Notes under the pieces: generated by a model | What the model saw: only the letters and a program-made list of their open reading frames with translations | What the model was told of the DNA's origin: nothing | Database searches by the model: none | NCBI GenBank assembly: GCA_015179045.1 | Contig: WHUZ01000100.1 | Coordinates: 62,001 to 126,000, forward strand | Length of the DNA stretch: 64,000 bases | Direction of reading: 5' to 3' | From: Kalaharituber pfeilii | Taxonomy: Eukaryota; Ascomycota; Pezizomycetes; Pezizales; Pezizaceae | Program-made: the position numbers and the translations under genes | In this document: positions 1 to 9,082 of the stretch, in pieces | How positions within the stretch are numbered: the first letter of the stretch is position 1 | How the letters are laid out: each line of letters opens with the position of its first letter

Positions 1-458
1 GAGCGCGGATTGGAATGGAGTTGGGCTTGGGGTGTCGATGCTTTGTCCGGTGGGATGTGTCACGCCTGCTCCTCCTCCATGCACAGGGACGGGAGGAAAT
101 CCTCCGTCGTCGTCTGGATCTGGGGCGGTGTCGACTACGACGTGGATTGGGAAGTGCATGGGTACTCTATCCGCGTGGGGGACTCCTCCTCCGCCTCCGC
201 TGCCTCCTCCGACTCCGACTCCGTACACTGGCACCCGAAGGAATCCGTCGTCATCCATATCAGGGAGAGTGATAATGGGCAGCGGGACCGGCGACGAGAC
301 ACGCAGGTGAGGAGGCAGAGTATGCCGTTGAAAATAAGGACTGTTACTTTGGGCCGCATATGTGTCGTGCACCTCTTGCTGCTCCTGCTTCCTCTGCACC
401 TCCTGCAGCGCCCGCAGCGCCGCCAACGCCTGCGGGGCCCCCTCTCCCGCGCGGACCA

Positions 459-1393
459 TCAACCCCCTGCGGCGACTGCACCCGGCCGCGCCCTCGAGGT
501 GCGCTCCGTCGCATGCATTGCCGTCCGTGAATGAATCCACGGGTGAGGTCGCAGGTGACGTGCTTGTATTCCCAGAACCGCTGCCGGGGGTGCGTCGGAT
601 GTCGCCGCCGAGCGCCGGGCTCTGCGAGCGGGGGTGCCGCGGCGTGTTTGGCGGGCGGCGGTGCCGCGGCTGGGGCTCGGCGTGTTGATGCACCTCTCGA
701 TATCGTGCTGGCATTTCGCGGCGCGCTTGTCTTTGCGGTCGAAGTAGATGCGGAGGCTGCGGAGACGGTGGTTGTTAGGTGCATAAGTGGATATTGAGAT
801 AGGTGTAAGAAACTCAAACAACCATACGTACCAAATCAGCACCAATACCAGCATCACAAACAATCCGAAGAACCCGCCGCCCATCCCGGCTTGCAGCTTA
901 AAGCTTGCGGAGTCGGCGTCTTGCTGTGAGGCTCCGAAGGCTCTTGGGTGAATGCGGGTGCTGGTGCTGTGTTCTCGGTGATATCGCACCGTGGTGACCT
1001 CGAGTCTGCTTGGAGCGCCCGGGCGGGGTGGTCTGTAGGTCTTTAAACCCCAGTTTCTTGGCGTGCGGTGGGGATGGAGCCGGAGCGGTGCGTGAGGAGG
1101 GGGCTTGGGATCAGTGTTTGTCTAGATATAGATTAGAATTAGAATTTGTTAGCAGGAATGTCTTGACTTGGGTACGTCAACGTTATATGAACAGCAGGTG
1201 CAAGACTCACCTCGCCTGACGCATTGTGCACAGTCTCAATATCCCTGGTCGAATGAACTTGCGCTCTACACGTCCCGCTAGCATCGGTGCTGGTCCCCTT
1301 CGCCGGCATTAGAAGACACTTTGCACTGAACTCTGGCGCCTTAGGCGGCATGGCAGACGGCTGCATGGACCTGGTCACGACCAGATTGTTCAT
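459..1393 (-). CDS. predicted single-pass membrane protein, three exons
   Basis: I do not recognise the family. A consistent model is exons 1393-1211, 1121-832 and 756-459, giving 256 residues. Introns are 89 bp (GTGAGT, acceptor TCTAG) and 75 bp (GTACGT, CTAAC branch, acceptor CGCAG), and the phases agree. Exon 2 holds the only hydrophobic segment (GGGFFGLFVMLVLVLI), preceded by a Pro/Arg-rich stretch (NWGLKTYRPPRPG) and followed in exon 3 by a basic segment (LRIYFDRKDKRAAKCQ), so a type I-like topology with a basic cytosolic tail is likely. The C-terminus is very GC-rich and Ala/Arg/Pro-rich. Two internal Met codons (nearest at 1351) could also start translation. The 75-bp intron is a multiple of three without stops, so its retention would add 25 residues after the membrane segment. 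Confidence 0.55.
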
Positions 1394-1949
1394 TTGTTGG
1401 TAGGGAGATCACAGTTGTGCGTCGTATCGATGTACAAGTGATGTTTGTTTATTTTTCTCGGTGGTTGAAAATGTTGGTGGCAGATGGGATGAAGGAAGAG
1501 ATTGAGAAGGAAAGGAAGGAAAGGTTAAGGAATGAAGGAGGGGAGTGAAGGAAGGAAAGGAGAGAGTCAGAGAGGATATATGGATATACAAATCATGAGG
1601 GATTTTTTGCTTCGACGCTATAGCAGCGGCATCGTGGGGACCATGTGTGCTGCGATCCGGAGGGGCGGGTATGTAGACGCCGCTTTTGGTATGTCTGTGG
1701 GGGGGGGATCCATTTTGTGCGGGTTGCGGAATAGCGGGCCGGGCGGGGTGGGGATTAGTCATGCGCCCCGCACAGGGCCGAGTGGGGGCAGAGCGTACGC
1801 TGAAGGAAGCAGAATAGTGTATACACGTCTCCACTTGCGCTACCGGCTCTACACTGCGGACAGCAGGTGCATCTGCGGCCCACATATGCAATGGCAGAGC
1901 GCGCGGGCCACGTCCGCTCACGTGGCTCACCCGTCGATAGAGTCCCATA

Positions 1950-2009
1950 ACATCGCCATAGCCCATAGGGCGGCACGCGATTAATGAAATAAAAAAAAAA
2001 AAAAAAAAA
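1950..2009 (+). mobile_element. family A micro-insertion (LINE 3' tail, 60 bp)
   Basis: A 41-bp body (ATCGCCATAGCCC, loop, GGGCGGCACGCGAT) plus an A19 tail lies between perfect 14-bp direct repeats GATAGAGTCCCATA at 1936-1949 and 2010-2023. Only the terminal hairpin of the Tad-like LINE tail is present. On the minus strand it lies just after a GTGAGT, so it may sit in an intron of an undefined minus-strand gene. Confidence 0.85.
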
Positions 2010-2077
2010 GATAGAGTCCCATACGAACTCACCGGGCGTCAAGGTCTTCCCGCACTCACGCACAAGGGTAGGCCATC

Positions 2078-2326
2078 TCATTGCAGCATTTGTCTCGCTG
2101 CCCGTATGCAGGGTATGACGAGGTTCGACTGCCGCGCGTGAAGGAAAATCTGCATGCGTACAGTCTCCCCCTCCCTCTCCTTTGACGCCTCCGCCAGCAC
2201 CTCGACGAGCACCTGCCATCTCGCATGGCCTCTCGTTGGTGCCAGCAGCAATCTCAGCTTCGCCCCCGCTATTCCATCTACGTAGGCGTTGGGCCATGGT
2301 TTCCAGGCCTTGTTCCCCTCGCGCAT
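2078..2326 (-). CDS. uncertain small ORF, possible exon
   Basis: An 82-codon open frame with protein-like composition (GNKAWKPWPNAYVDGIAG, then LRLLLAPTRGHARWQVLVEV) and a start ATG at 2326. The sequence just upstream on the same strand is open in another frame (NEDNAPAFERKDGDYKLAKG), so this may be one exon of a longer minus-strand gene that I cannot assemble. It ends 685 bp upstream of the start of the membrane-protein gene. No domain is recognised. Confidence 0.3.
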   Translation of the reverse strand: MREGNKAWKPWPNAYVDGIAGAKLRLLLAPTRGHARWQVLVEVLAEASKEREGETVRMQIFLHARQSNLVIPCIRAARQMLQ

Positions 2327-2444
2327 GGCCCTGCCGCCATGCCTTTCGCAAGCTTATAATCCCCATCCTTTCTCTCGAAGGCTGGTGCGTTGTCTTCGTT
2401 CTCCACGTAGCAGGTGATTACACAACAGAGAAGTAAACTCCACT

Positions 2445-2870
2445 ATGCCGTCTCCGGCTTCCCCCGCCACGCCCTCGGCCCACCGAGCCGGTAGCTGCCC
2501 GGCACTTCCCGCACTGGCCCCTGCGACCCCTCGTTTGAAGGGCGAGGAGAAGAGGGCCGCAGCGAGGTGGGTGCCCATCGCTACCCCGCCCAAGCACCAC
2601 ACCCCTCGGCCGCGCAGCATCCTACCAAAATCCCGTTCCTACCCCACGACCCCACGTATCTCTGCATCCTTGGCCGCCGCCTACCGCTCACCACGCAGAC
2701 ACACCACCCCCCTCTTCATACCGCCCTGCGATACCCACTCCGACCGGGTCCCGGAGCCACCTCCTTCGATCCACCCGCTAGCGAAACCGGTAGAGGGATC
2801 GGGGAATACGTTGTTTTGTGCTGCCGCCGCTGCAGCTGAATGTTGGGCCGATGCAGACGCCCAAGGGTAA
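2445..2870 (+). CDS. uncertain Pro/Ser/Ala-rich ORF
   Basis: A 141-codon ORF, ATG to TAA, in a GC-rich stretch. It is rich in Pro, Ala, Ser and His, with no recognised domain, signal peptide or membrane segment. It is followed directly by T-rich sequence that could be a 3' untranslated region. GC-rich DNA opens frames by chance, and the opposite strand is also open here, so this may be spurious. Confidence 0.3.
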   Translation: MPSPASPATPSAHRAGSCPALPALAPATPRLKGEEKRAAARWVPIATPPKHHTPRPRSILPKSRSYPTTPRISASLAAAYRSPRRHTTPLFIPPCDTHSDRVPEPPPSIHPLAKPVEGSGNTLFCAAAAAAECWADADAQG

Positions 2871-4893
2871 AGAGAGTAAGGGCAAGGGAAGGCAATGAGT
2901 AAAGATGGCTAGAGGAAGTGTACTTTTGAATGTGCAGGCTTTTTTTTTCGTTTTTGGTAAACGGGAAGGGTTTTAAAAGACACCAGTGAAAGTTTTTGAT
3001 GTCCCGGTTACCCTGAATCCCTACAAAGCTTATAACCTTTTTTTCTTTGTGCCACCAGAAGTTTTCTTTTTGTGTTTTTGTTTTTGTATTGCTGTTGTCG
3101 TTACTTATACATTCTATTTTTTTTTTTTGTTAGTTTGTTAGTTCTGTAAATGGTGACGCTCGCATGAAGATATTTTTTTTTTTTTTCTTCACCGTCTCTT
3201 GTGAAAGTGTCCCCCTTGTTGGCATTTAAAGGGGGAAAAAAATAAAAGTTTGGGGGAATGATAGAAGGTAAGTAATGGTTTTTTTGTTTTTTGTTTTTTT
3301 GGCTTGTGGGGGGTGTAATGTCGTTGATTTACCCTGAATACTTTAAGTTTTACACTGTTGTATAACGGGGGTGCTTCGTCACGGCCGATTATGTGAATAA
3401 AAAACTTAGAATATATTCTTATACAGAAATAACTTTAAGCGGGAGTGTTACAGCTTTCACTGATAATGGTTCTTCTGTCGGGGCGGGCCATCCAGCTCAA
3501 GTTAAATACTCTTACTGGATCCCATCCTAAGTGCCCTTTCTGACAGTGGCTTTCTACGGAGGCTGAGGCCTTGTTCCAATCTACTGGATACACGGTCCGG
3601 TCCGTTACCTATCAGGTTTCAGACTTATCAGCTCCTCCTAGCACTAAACCTAGCCTAGTTATCTCTTCTAGAGATAACGGAGTAGCATTTCTAATTAGGG
3701 CCCTGTGGCGGCTTACTCTGCCAAGCCGTAGGTGACTGACAGCGTCCTGTCCTGATCAACCCTAGGCTTCCTGCTTAGTGCTTACTATTATTTCCTAATG
3801 GTGTTACACTACTAACGGAGCGACCGTTCTAGTAATGACTACCTCATTAGGAGATCATAGACTCTCTATCGACTATGTTGCCTTTTTTTTTTTTATATAT
3901 ATATATATATTCTTGCGTTTCAACAGGTTAAAAAAAATCATTGCATACGAGAGTATAATATAATACCGTTTGTTTACGCTATTTTGATAAAATCCCCCCC
4001 CTCCCTCCCCCCTTCCCCTCCCGCCCACCGCCTTATCTCCTCTCTTCAACAATCCGTGGACGGAGCCGCGGAAGGGGGTACCTTGCACACTCTATGGAGG
4101 TTTAGCCCACCTTTTTTTCTTTTCACATTTGTGCTTTTATGCGATAACGAAAATAAAAACGATATTTCCTCATTTTAGGTTCTGTGTGCTCTTTTTTTAA
4201 AGAAAAAAAAAAAAAAGTTTCTATATATCGGGTATGAATGAGAAAGGGAAAAAAAATGTTTATAATTTTTTTTTTTTGTTTGTTTTTTGTTGAGTCAATT
4301 TATTCGGGTGGGGGGAGGGGAGGGAAGGGGTATACATGCTGGTATAAAACAGTGTGTTATGAGTTTGCAGAGAGACAAAAAATCGACTCGGGTGTTTTTT
4401 TTGGGGGGGGGAGTATAGAGGGGGGGGGGAGGGAAAAAAAAAGGATTATAGAAAATACAAAATTCAAAGCTTTGTCGGTGAGACAGACAATGGGAGTGCA
4501 AAAGATGGGATCAACCTTCCCCCCCCCCCGAGGTCTATAATCCGCGCAGCCCCGAGCTGGCAGATCCGCTTTGTACGTACCCGTCTCGAGTTCCAAACTT
4601 GCAGTACCCTTTACCTTTCAAAGTAGGAAAAAAAAAGCATAAAAAAAATAAACAAATAAACCTTCTATCCGCGGAAAGCGGAGATTACCAAACCAAAGAA
4701 AGGAACCTCGGATATGTCTGAGGTTAGGTATGAAGAATGAAAGCAGCAGGCGGTCATGGAGCTGACGGAAAAGTGTATGTTCGGGAAGGCGCAAAATGTT
4801 GTTGCGCAAGGGATTGTATTTCATTCTTTCATTGTTGCATTCCCATCTACGTTGACACCGCGAGCATCAGTGACGAATACATAGGAGAAAAGG

Positions 4894-4926
<33 letters not shown>

Positions 4927-5012
4927 GTAATCGGCGTGGGATAGAAGAAAGACGGAGAAGAGCACGACACCACTTCCAACCCCCCCCCCCCCCAAACTCT
5001 TCACTGCGGCTG
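2871..5012. other. low-complexity AT/poly-purine stretch, no gene seen
   Basis: Dominated by homopolymer and dinucleotide runs: T-runs at 3118-3128 and 3174-3186, (TA)n near 3893-3910, several G and A runs at 4405-4442, and an A-run of about 36 at 4886-4921. Short ORFs here are artefacts of composition. The 3430-3880 block inside is different in texture and listed separately. Confidence 0.6.
3430..3880. repeat. hairpin-rich block, possible solo LTR or MITE
   Basis: A 450-bp island of normal complexity inside simple sequence. It contains a perfect 8-bp hairpin (GTTATCTC, 5-nt loop, GAGATAAC at 3658-3678), a nested pair TCCTAATG/CATTAGGA (3793-3800 with 3845-3852), and an inner AACGG/CCGTT stem (3814-3818 with 3824-3828). 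No coding frame and no flanking duplication was found. A solo LTR is one explanation. Confidence 0.3.
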
Positions 5013-5540
5013 CTACTTAGATTGCCCCAACCACTCCGCCACCGTCTCCTGAAAAACGTTCATCATCTTCCCCCTCGCCTCCGGACTCATCGCCTGCGAC
5101 TTCTCCTCCAAGAAGCGCGCCAGCGCAGCCGGATACTTCCTCTCTTGCCTGACTATAGGCTCACAGTCAGTTTGCTCTGACCCAGACGGCGATGGGGCAC
5201 CAGAGCGACAGAAAGGTGCGGGTGACATAGTGCGCGAGCTTCCCGTCCCACTCTCCTCCTTCTCCTTGACCACCTTCCCCCCTTCCACCAGCTTCGCCGC
5301 AGGACCATTATCCCGACCCGTGATAGACTCATCCTCCATCCCATCTTCCTCCAACTCCTCCTCTTCAGACTCGGAATCGTTACCGTCACCTACCTGCACA
5401 CCCTTGCCTTGAGCCAACTTCCGACGCTTGCGGGCGGGTTGCCTGGTGCAGCTGTTGCCCCCACGGGCTGCGCTGGTATGCTGAGTCCACGGTGACTGAC
5501 ATGCGGGTGCAAGCCGCGCTCGCGGGCGCGACGACCGCAT
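5013..5540 (-). CDS. hypothetical acidic/basic protein, 175 residues
   Basis: An uninterrupted ORF from ATG at 5540 to a stop at 5013. The N-terminal third is basic and carries a nuclear-localisation-like cluster (RKRRKLAQGK). A strongly acidic tract (SESEEEELEEDGMEDES) and a Ser/Pro-rich middle follow. The C-terminal 45 residues look folded and helical (YPAALARFLEEKSQAMSPEA, then MMNVFQETVAEWLGQ). This layout fits a small nuclear or chromatin-associated protein, but that is inference from composition; I recognise no named family. The opposite strand is Pro/Ser-rich shadow coding. Confidence 0.45.
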   Translation of the reverse strand: MRSSRPRARLAPACQSPWTQHTSAARGGNSCTRQPARKRRKLAQGKGVQVGDGNDSESEEEELEEDGMEDESITGRDNGPAAKLVEGGKVVKEKEESGTGSSRTMSPAPFCRSGAPSPSGSEQTDCEPIVRQERKYPAALARFLEEKSQAMSPEARGKMMNVFQETVAEWLGQSK

Positions 5541-6013
5541 GGCGCTTTACCTAACTAACACCTAAGTCAGTATATATATATCTGGTACGGTTGATTTAAT
5601 TCCTGCTCTGCTGGCGTTGACGAGAATCCCGCTTCTTTTGCTTTCGGAAATTGTCAATTTTTGATGGTATGTCAGTAAAATCAGCTGTGCTTGCTTAGCA
5701 CTGTTGCACGATTATCTTTCTGTGACTTCTTCCCTTTTTCTCCTTCCCAGTCCTCTCTTCCATGTCCACTATTTATATACGTCTCCCGAAGGCCAATTGA
5801 ACCGGCCTGACACACCTCCGCTCTCCCTGGCCATATGCTCGAAACTGTGCATGGCCCCGTCCATGTTTGCCGCTTGGCCATATACAATAAAATATGCTTC
5901 TGGACGTCCATGATGTGAAACTTCTAATGTTTCAAATAATCCCATTGTTCGAATGCTGGAGCAAAGGAACCCTTCCTGCTGCTGCTGCTGGGCTAGAATG
6001 CATGCTGCGACAA

Positions 6014-6717
6014 TGGATGACTTTCACTAGCCCAGATTCCCAGATTCCTAGATTCCCAGACTCAGATTTTCGCCACATTTGCACGTCTACGATAATTCTG
6101 GGCAAAACCCCGTTTTCACTAGGAACTCCCCAAATTCCCAGATTCCCAGATTCCTAAAGCTAACGAGTGCTGCAGAACACCCTCTACTCTCCCAACACCT
6201 TCGCTCGCTGTCTACCCCGCTGAACACCGTCCACCCCGCTGAACACTATCTACCTACTGATCCAGTTGATAAAATTTTATCAAATGTATTTGGACTTATT
6301 CCCATAGTACAATGAACCCTTTAACATTGCGACTGTGATATAGCGAACTCCAAGCTGAGGATGTTGGCAGTGGTAAACACACGCGTGTTAGGTAGATGCG
6401 ATTTCGCCGTTCGCGCTGTAATTGCAGGCCATAGAGCGCTATTAAGCCGACTGCGATATAGATATCTTCATCATCATCATGACCATTTTGGAGTATGGGT
6501 TGCACTTTGCTGAATCGAGTTTAGTGGATAGGTCTGAGAATCTGGGAATCTGCGAAAACCGTCTGGCAGAGGGGGGGTGTGGTCTGCCAGAATCTGGGAA
6601 TCTGGGAATCTGGAAGGGGTTCTGAAAAATCTGCGACGTCCTTGGCAGTGGCTGGTGTAGGAATCTGGGAGTCTGGGATCTAGGAATCTGGGAATCTGGG
6701 CTAGTGAAAGTCATCCA
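6014..6717. mobile_element. foldback-like element with TIRs made of 8-bp repeats
   Basis: The ends are inverted copies of each other over about 50 bp: TGGATGACTTTCACTAGCCC at the left (6014) and its complement ending at 6717, with one base gap. Inside each arm is an array of an 8-bp unit (AGATTCCC on the left, GGGAATCT on the right), with further clusters at 6130-6157 and 6537-6612. TIRs containing internal tandem repeats are the hallmark of foldback (FB-type) elements. No transposase frame is visible. A target-site duplication is not evident. Confidence 0.55.
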
Positions 6718-6994
6718 ATCAGTAGTTACTCCTAAGGGGCATCGGAGCGTTAGTTGAGGATTTGACATGGACGGCGTGTGTCGTGCGAAGCATCGTGAAC
6801 AATGTGACGTTAATCCAAGAGCGGAGGACCTAGAGGAGAAAGGGTGGAAGCAAGAAGGTGTGGAGGGCGACCCGGTCGAGTACTGGTTTGCCTGCCTCGA
6901 TCTGGGGTAGCCGGGGACGGAGAGCACTGAGTGCTCAAGATGTGCATGTAGATTCCGTAGTTAGGTGTTCCAAACCTGGCCCGGGTATATGGGT

Positions 6995-7055
6995 CCCTGC
7001 CATAGGCTGATAGCCTGTATGCGGGGTTACGTGAATAAAAAAAAAAAAAAAAAAA
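6995..7055 (+). mobile_element. family B retroposon, B-II type
   Basis: It starts CCCTGCCATAGGCTG, contains the small stem AGGCT/AGCCT, ends GCGGGGTTACGTGAAT and carries an A19 tail (7037-7055). I see no clear target-site duplication. It lies 70 bp from the tRNA-Gln gene, which is on the opposite strand. Confidence 0.65.
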
Positions 7056-7116
7056 GCAAAGGAAGCCACGAGGCCTGCAAGAATCGCAAAAAAAGAGAAC
7101 CTTGACAGCAGAAGAG

Positions 7117-7121
7117 AAAAA
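7117..7121 (-). terminator. Pol III T-run terminator of the tRNA gene
   Basis: Five T residues on the minus strand begin 4 nt after the tRNA 3' end, as expected for RNA polymerase III termination. Confidence 0.7.
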
Positions 7122-7125
7122 GAAA

Positions 7126-7195
7126 GGTCGGACTGGGAGTCGAACCCAGGTTACGAGAATCAGAATCTCGTGTGCTACCGTTACACCATCCAACC
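7126..7195 (-). tRNA. tRNA-Gln (anticodon CUG)
   Basis: A 70-nt cloverleaf on the minus strand. The acceptor stem GGTTGGA/TCCGACC pairs with one G-U. The D-stem is GTGT/GCAC with loop AACGGTA. The anticodon stem is CGAGA/TCTCG with loop TTCTGAT, anticodon CTG reading CAG. The T-arm is CTGGG-TTCGACT-CCCAG. It has no intron, and the internal A and B boxes are intact. CCA is not encoded, as usual in eukaryotes. Confidence 0.95.
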
Positions 7196-7939
7196 AGTTA
7201 CGGTTAGTTTCAGAAGCTTACATCAAACAGATAATTCTGTCCCACAGAGGGCCAAACCGAGAATATCGCTCTTCAATTATCTCTTACCCAATTATTCATA
7301 CCATCACCCGGGCATCAAGATCTTCTGTAGCCCTGCGCATTGCTGGGGCGGTACTTGTAGATGCCCATCTCTTCTATGAAAAATTCTTGCTGTAGTTATG
7401 TGGCGAGAAACAAGATTCCAATAGCCTCAGGCAATCCAAAGTTTGGGGTTTCAGCAACGTGTCAGAGTCCCCACGACTAGCTGGGGACAAAAGGGAACAA
7501 GTAGCCATGAATTCATTGTCAAGCGTACATGCGATACTTTGTAAACCGCGAAAATGGGTACTACAAATGCTGGCAGCCCCTGTGGCGATGCGACTGAGCC
7601 CTAGACGCACTATCATCTTCGTTCGGGCAGCGGCGAAGAGCGAACTTCCTCCTTCCGAATATAGTGGTGCCGGAACGCAAGAGAGAAGCCCCCTCCCGCT
7701 AGTGCTTCTCTCCTCTTCGTCTTCGTTCCTCTCGTCTCCAGGTTCCCTTCAACGCCCTCCCCCCCTACTACGGCAGCTTTCAAACCATGACTACAATATA
7801 CTGTATATATCAATTCTTGTATACTGTTCTAGAAGCTATGACGAGATCAACTGCATAAGAATGATAGGAAAAAACACAAAAATTAAAATTAAAAACAAAA
7901 TCAAATTGAAATATCAGAATATCAGAACCAAAATATCAA

Positions 7940-8170
7940 AATAGCAACCCGCCACTTGCCCGTCATCTTTCGACCATCTCATCAATTCCACCAGCGGGTC
8001 CGGTCCCTCCTGGGCCCTGGCCATCTTTTCTTCCACACCTCACATCTCGACCAGGTGTATTCTGTTGTTTCCATTCCCGCTGGCATTCCGCACCTCCGCC
8101 TTTCAGCACCTAAACCTCCAGGCTCTCGGGCTTTCCCTGCGCAAAGTGCGCACTAAACTGCCTAGCCTCT
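7940..8170 (-). mobile_element. decayed Tad-like LINE C-terminus
   Basis: Read on the minus strand, one frame gives the C-terminal zinc-finger context of LINE ORF2 (RCGMPAGMETTEYTWSRCEV, then WKKRW), matching better copies in this window. The frame is broken and no hairpin tail follows. Small relic. Confidence 0.35.
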
Positions 8171-8399
8171 GGAGCAGTCATTGCACCTTAAAGACAAACA
8201 AAGTAGGATGACGAGACTATACTAGGACCTTTAATACTTCATTACAGCCATCTTATAGTTCCTTGTTTGTTTTTTTCCCTGATGTGAGCTTTCTACCCGA
8301 ACACTTCGCTCCTTGAAGCCTTCACGGTCCAGCTCACCTGCATCGGCACGAAACCCGCTACAACAGGATCTCTCAGGGGTCTAATTTCTGGATCACAGC

Positions 8400-9082
8400 A
8401 AAAACAAAGGAAAATCCATCTGCGGCAGCATATTGCAGCAGAACAGACCAATATGACGAATATCCAGACGCTAGCCATGGATTATCTTGCGCAAAACATT
8501 CCCTTCTTCGCTGTATTTCTCCTGGAGCAAGCATATGTCATGATAGTTCAAATGTGCCAGATGACCCAGGCCCATTGGTATTACCAGTGGCTCAGCAGAT
8601 GCGCTATTCGTATGCATGCTGAGCACAAGCCCCATGGATGGCAGGAATATGATTACACAGGGGGACGGACCTGGAAAAGCTACTCACCGACATAGTGAAC
8701 CTGCAGAAAGAGAAAGAGACGCTGAAGGGAGAGACAGAGAGGATAAGAATGGAGATGGCACAGGCAGACAAAGTACACCAAGAGTGGTGCCAAACTTTTG
8801 AGAGAAAAACGCTTGCAAAGATACGATCTTGACGTGGACAAGGAACAACGTATTTTGTGGCTAGATAACACTAGTCTCGTGACCAGAACACTGCAGTGCG
8901 TAGGCAAAGTCTTCGGGACTATGCAGTATAAGGAAAAACGTTTTACCAAGCCTTGGAGTCACGAGACATGCATCCGAGAGGACCCCCTTTGGGAAAACAC
9001 AACTCAACCAAAAGTACTCTGTTTTAGATTCTATGATGCCCATTCATGTGGTCTATTAATTTCTTGCAAATTTTCTAGCTAA
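8400..9082 (+). pseudogene. fragments of a coiled-coil gene, structure unresolved
   Basis: Three open stretches have coding-like composition but different frames. At about 8405-8660 there is a hydrophobic/aromatic segment (QNIPFFAVFLLEQAYVMIVQ). After a possible acceptor ACACAG at 8660 comes a clear coiled coil (DLEKLLTDIVNLQKEKETLK, ending at a TGA near 8833). At 8798-9082 there is a third frame (YDLDVDKEQRILWLDNTSL). These may be exons of one lineage-specific gene or remains of one. I could not find splice sites that join them in phase. Confidence 0.3.

Noticed and set aside
10..800. overlapping plus-strand ORFs in the GC-rich left end
   Set aside because: Low stop frequency from GC richness. 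The minus strand gives a splice-consistent membrane protein instead.
4880..4925. A36 run as a possible retroposon tail
   Set aside because: No hairpin or family B body precedes it and no direct repeats flank it. It sits in low-complexity DNA.
6995..7195. family B as a tRNA-derived SINE because a copy lies next to tRNA-Gln
   Set aside because: The B body has no A or B box and no similarity to the tRNA. The proximity is one case on the opposite strand.
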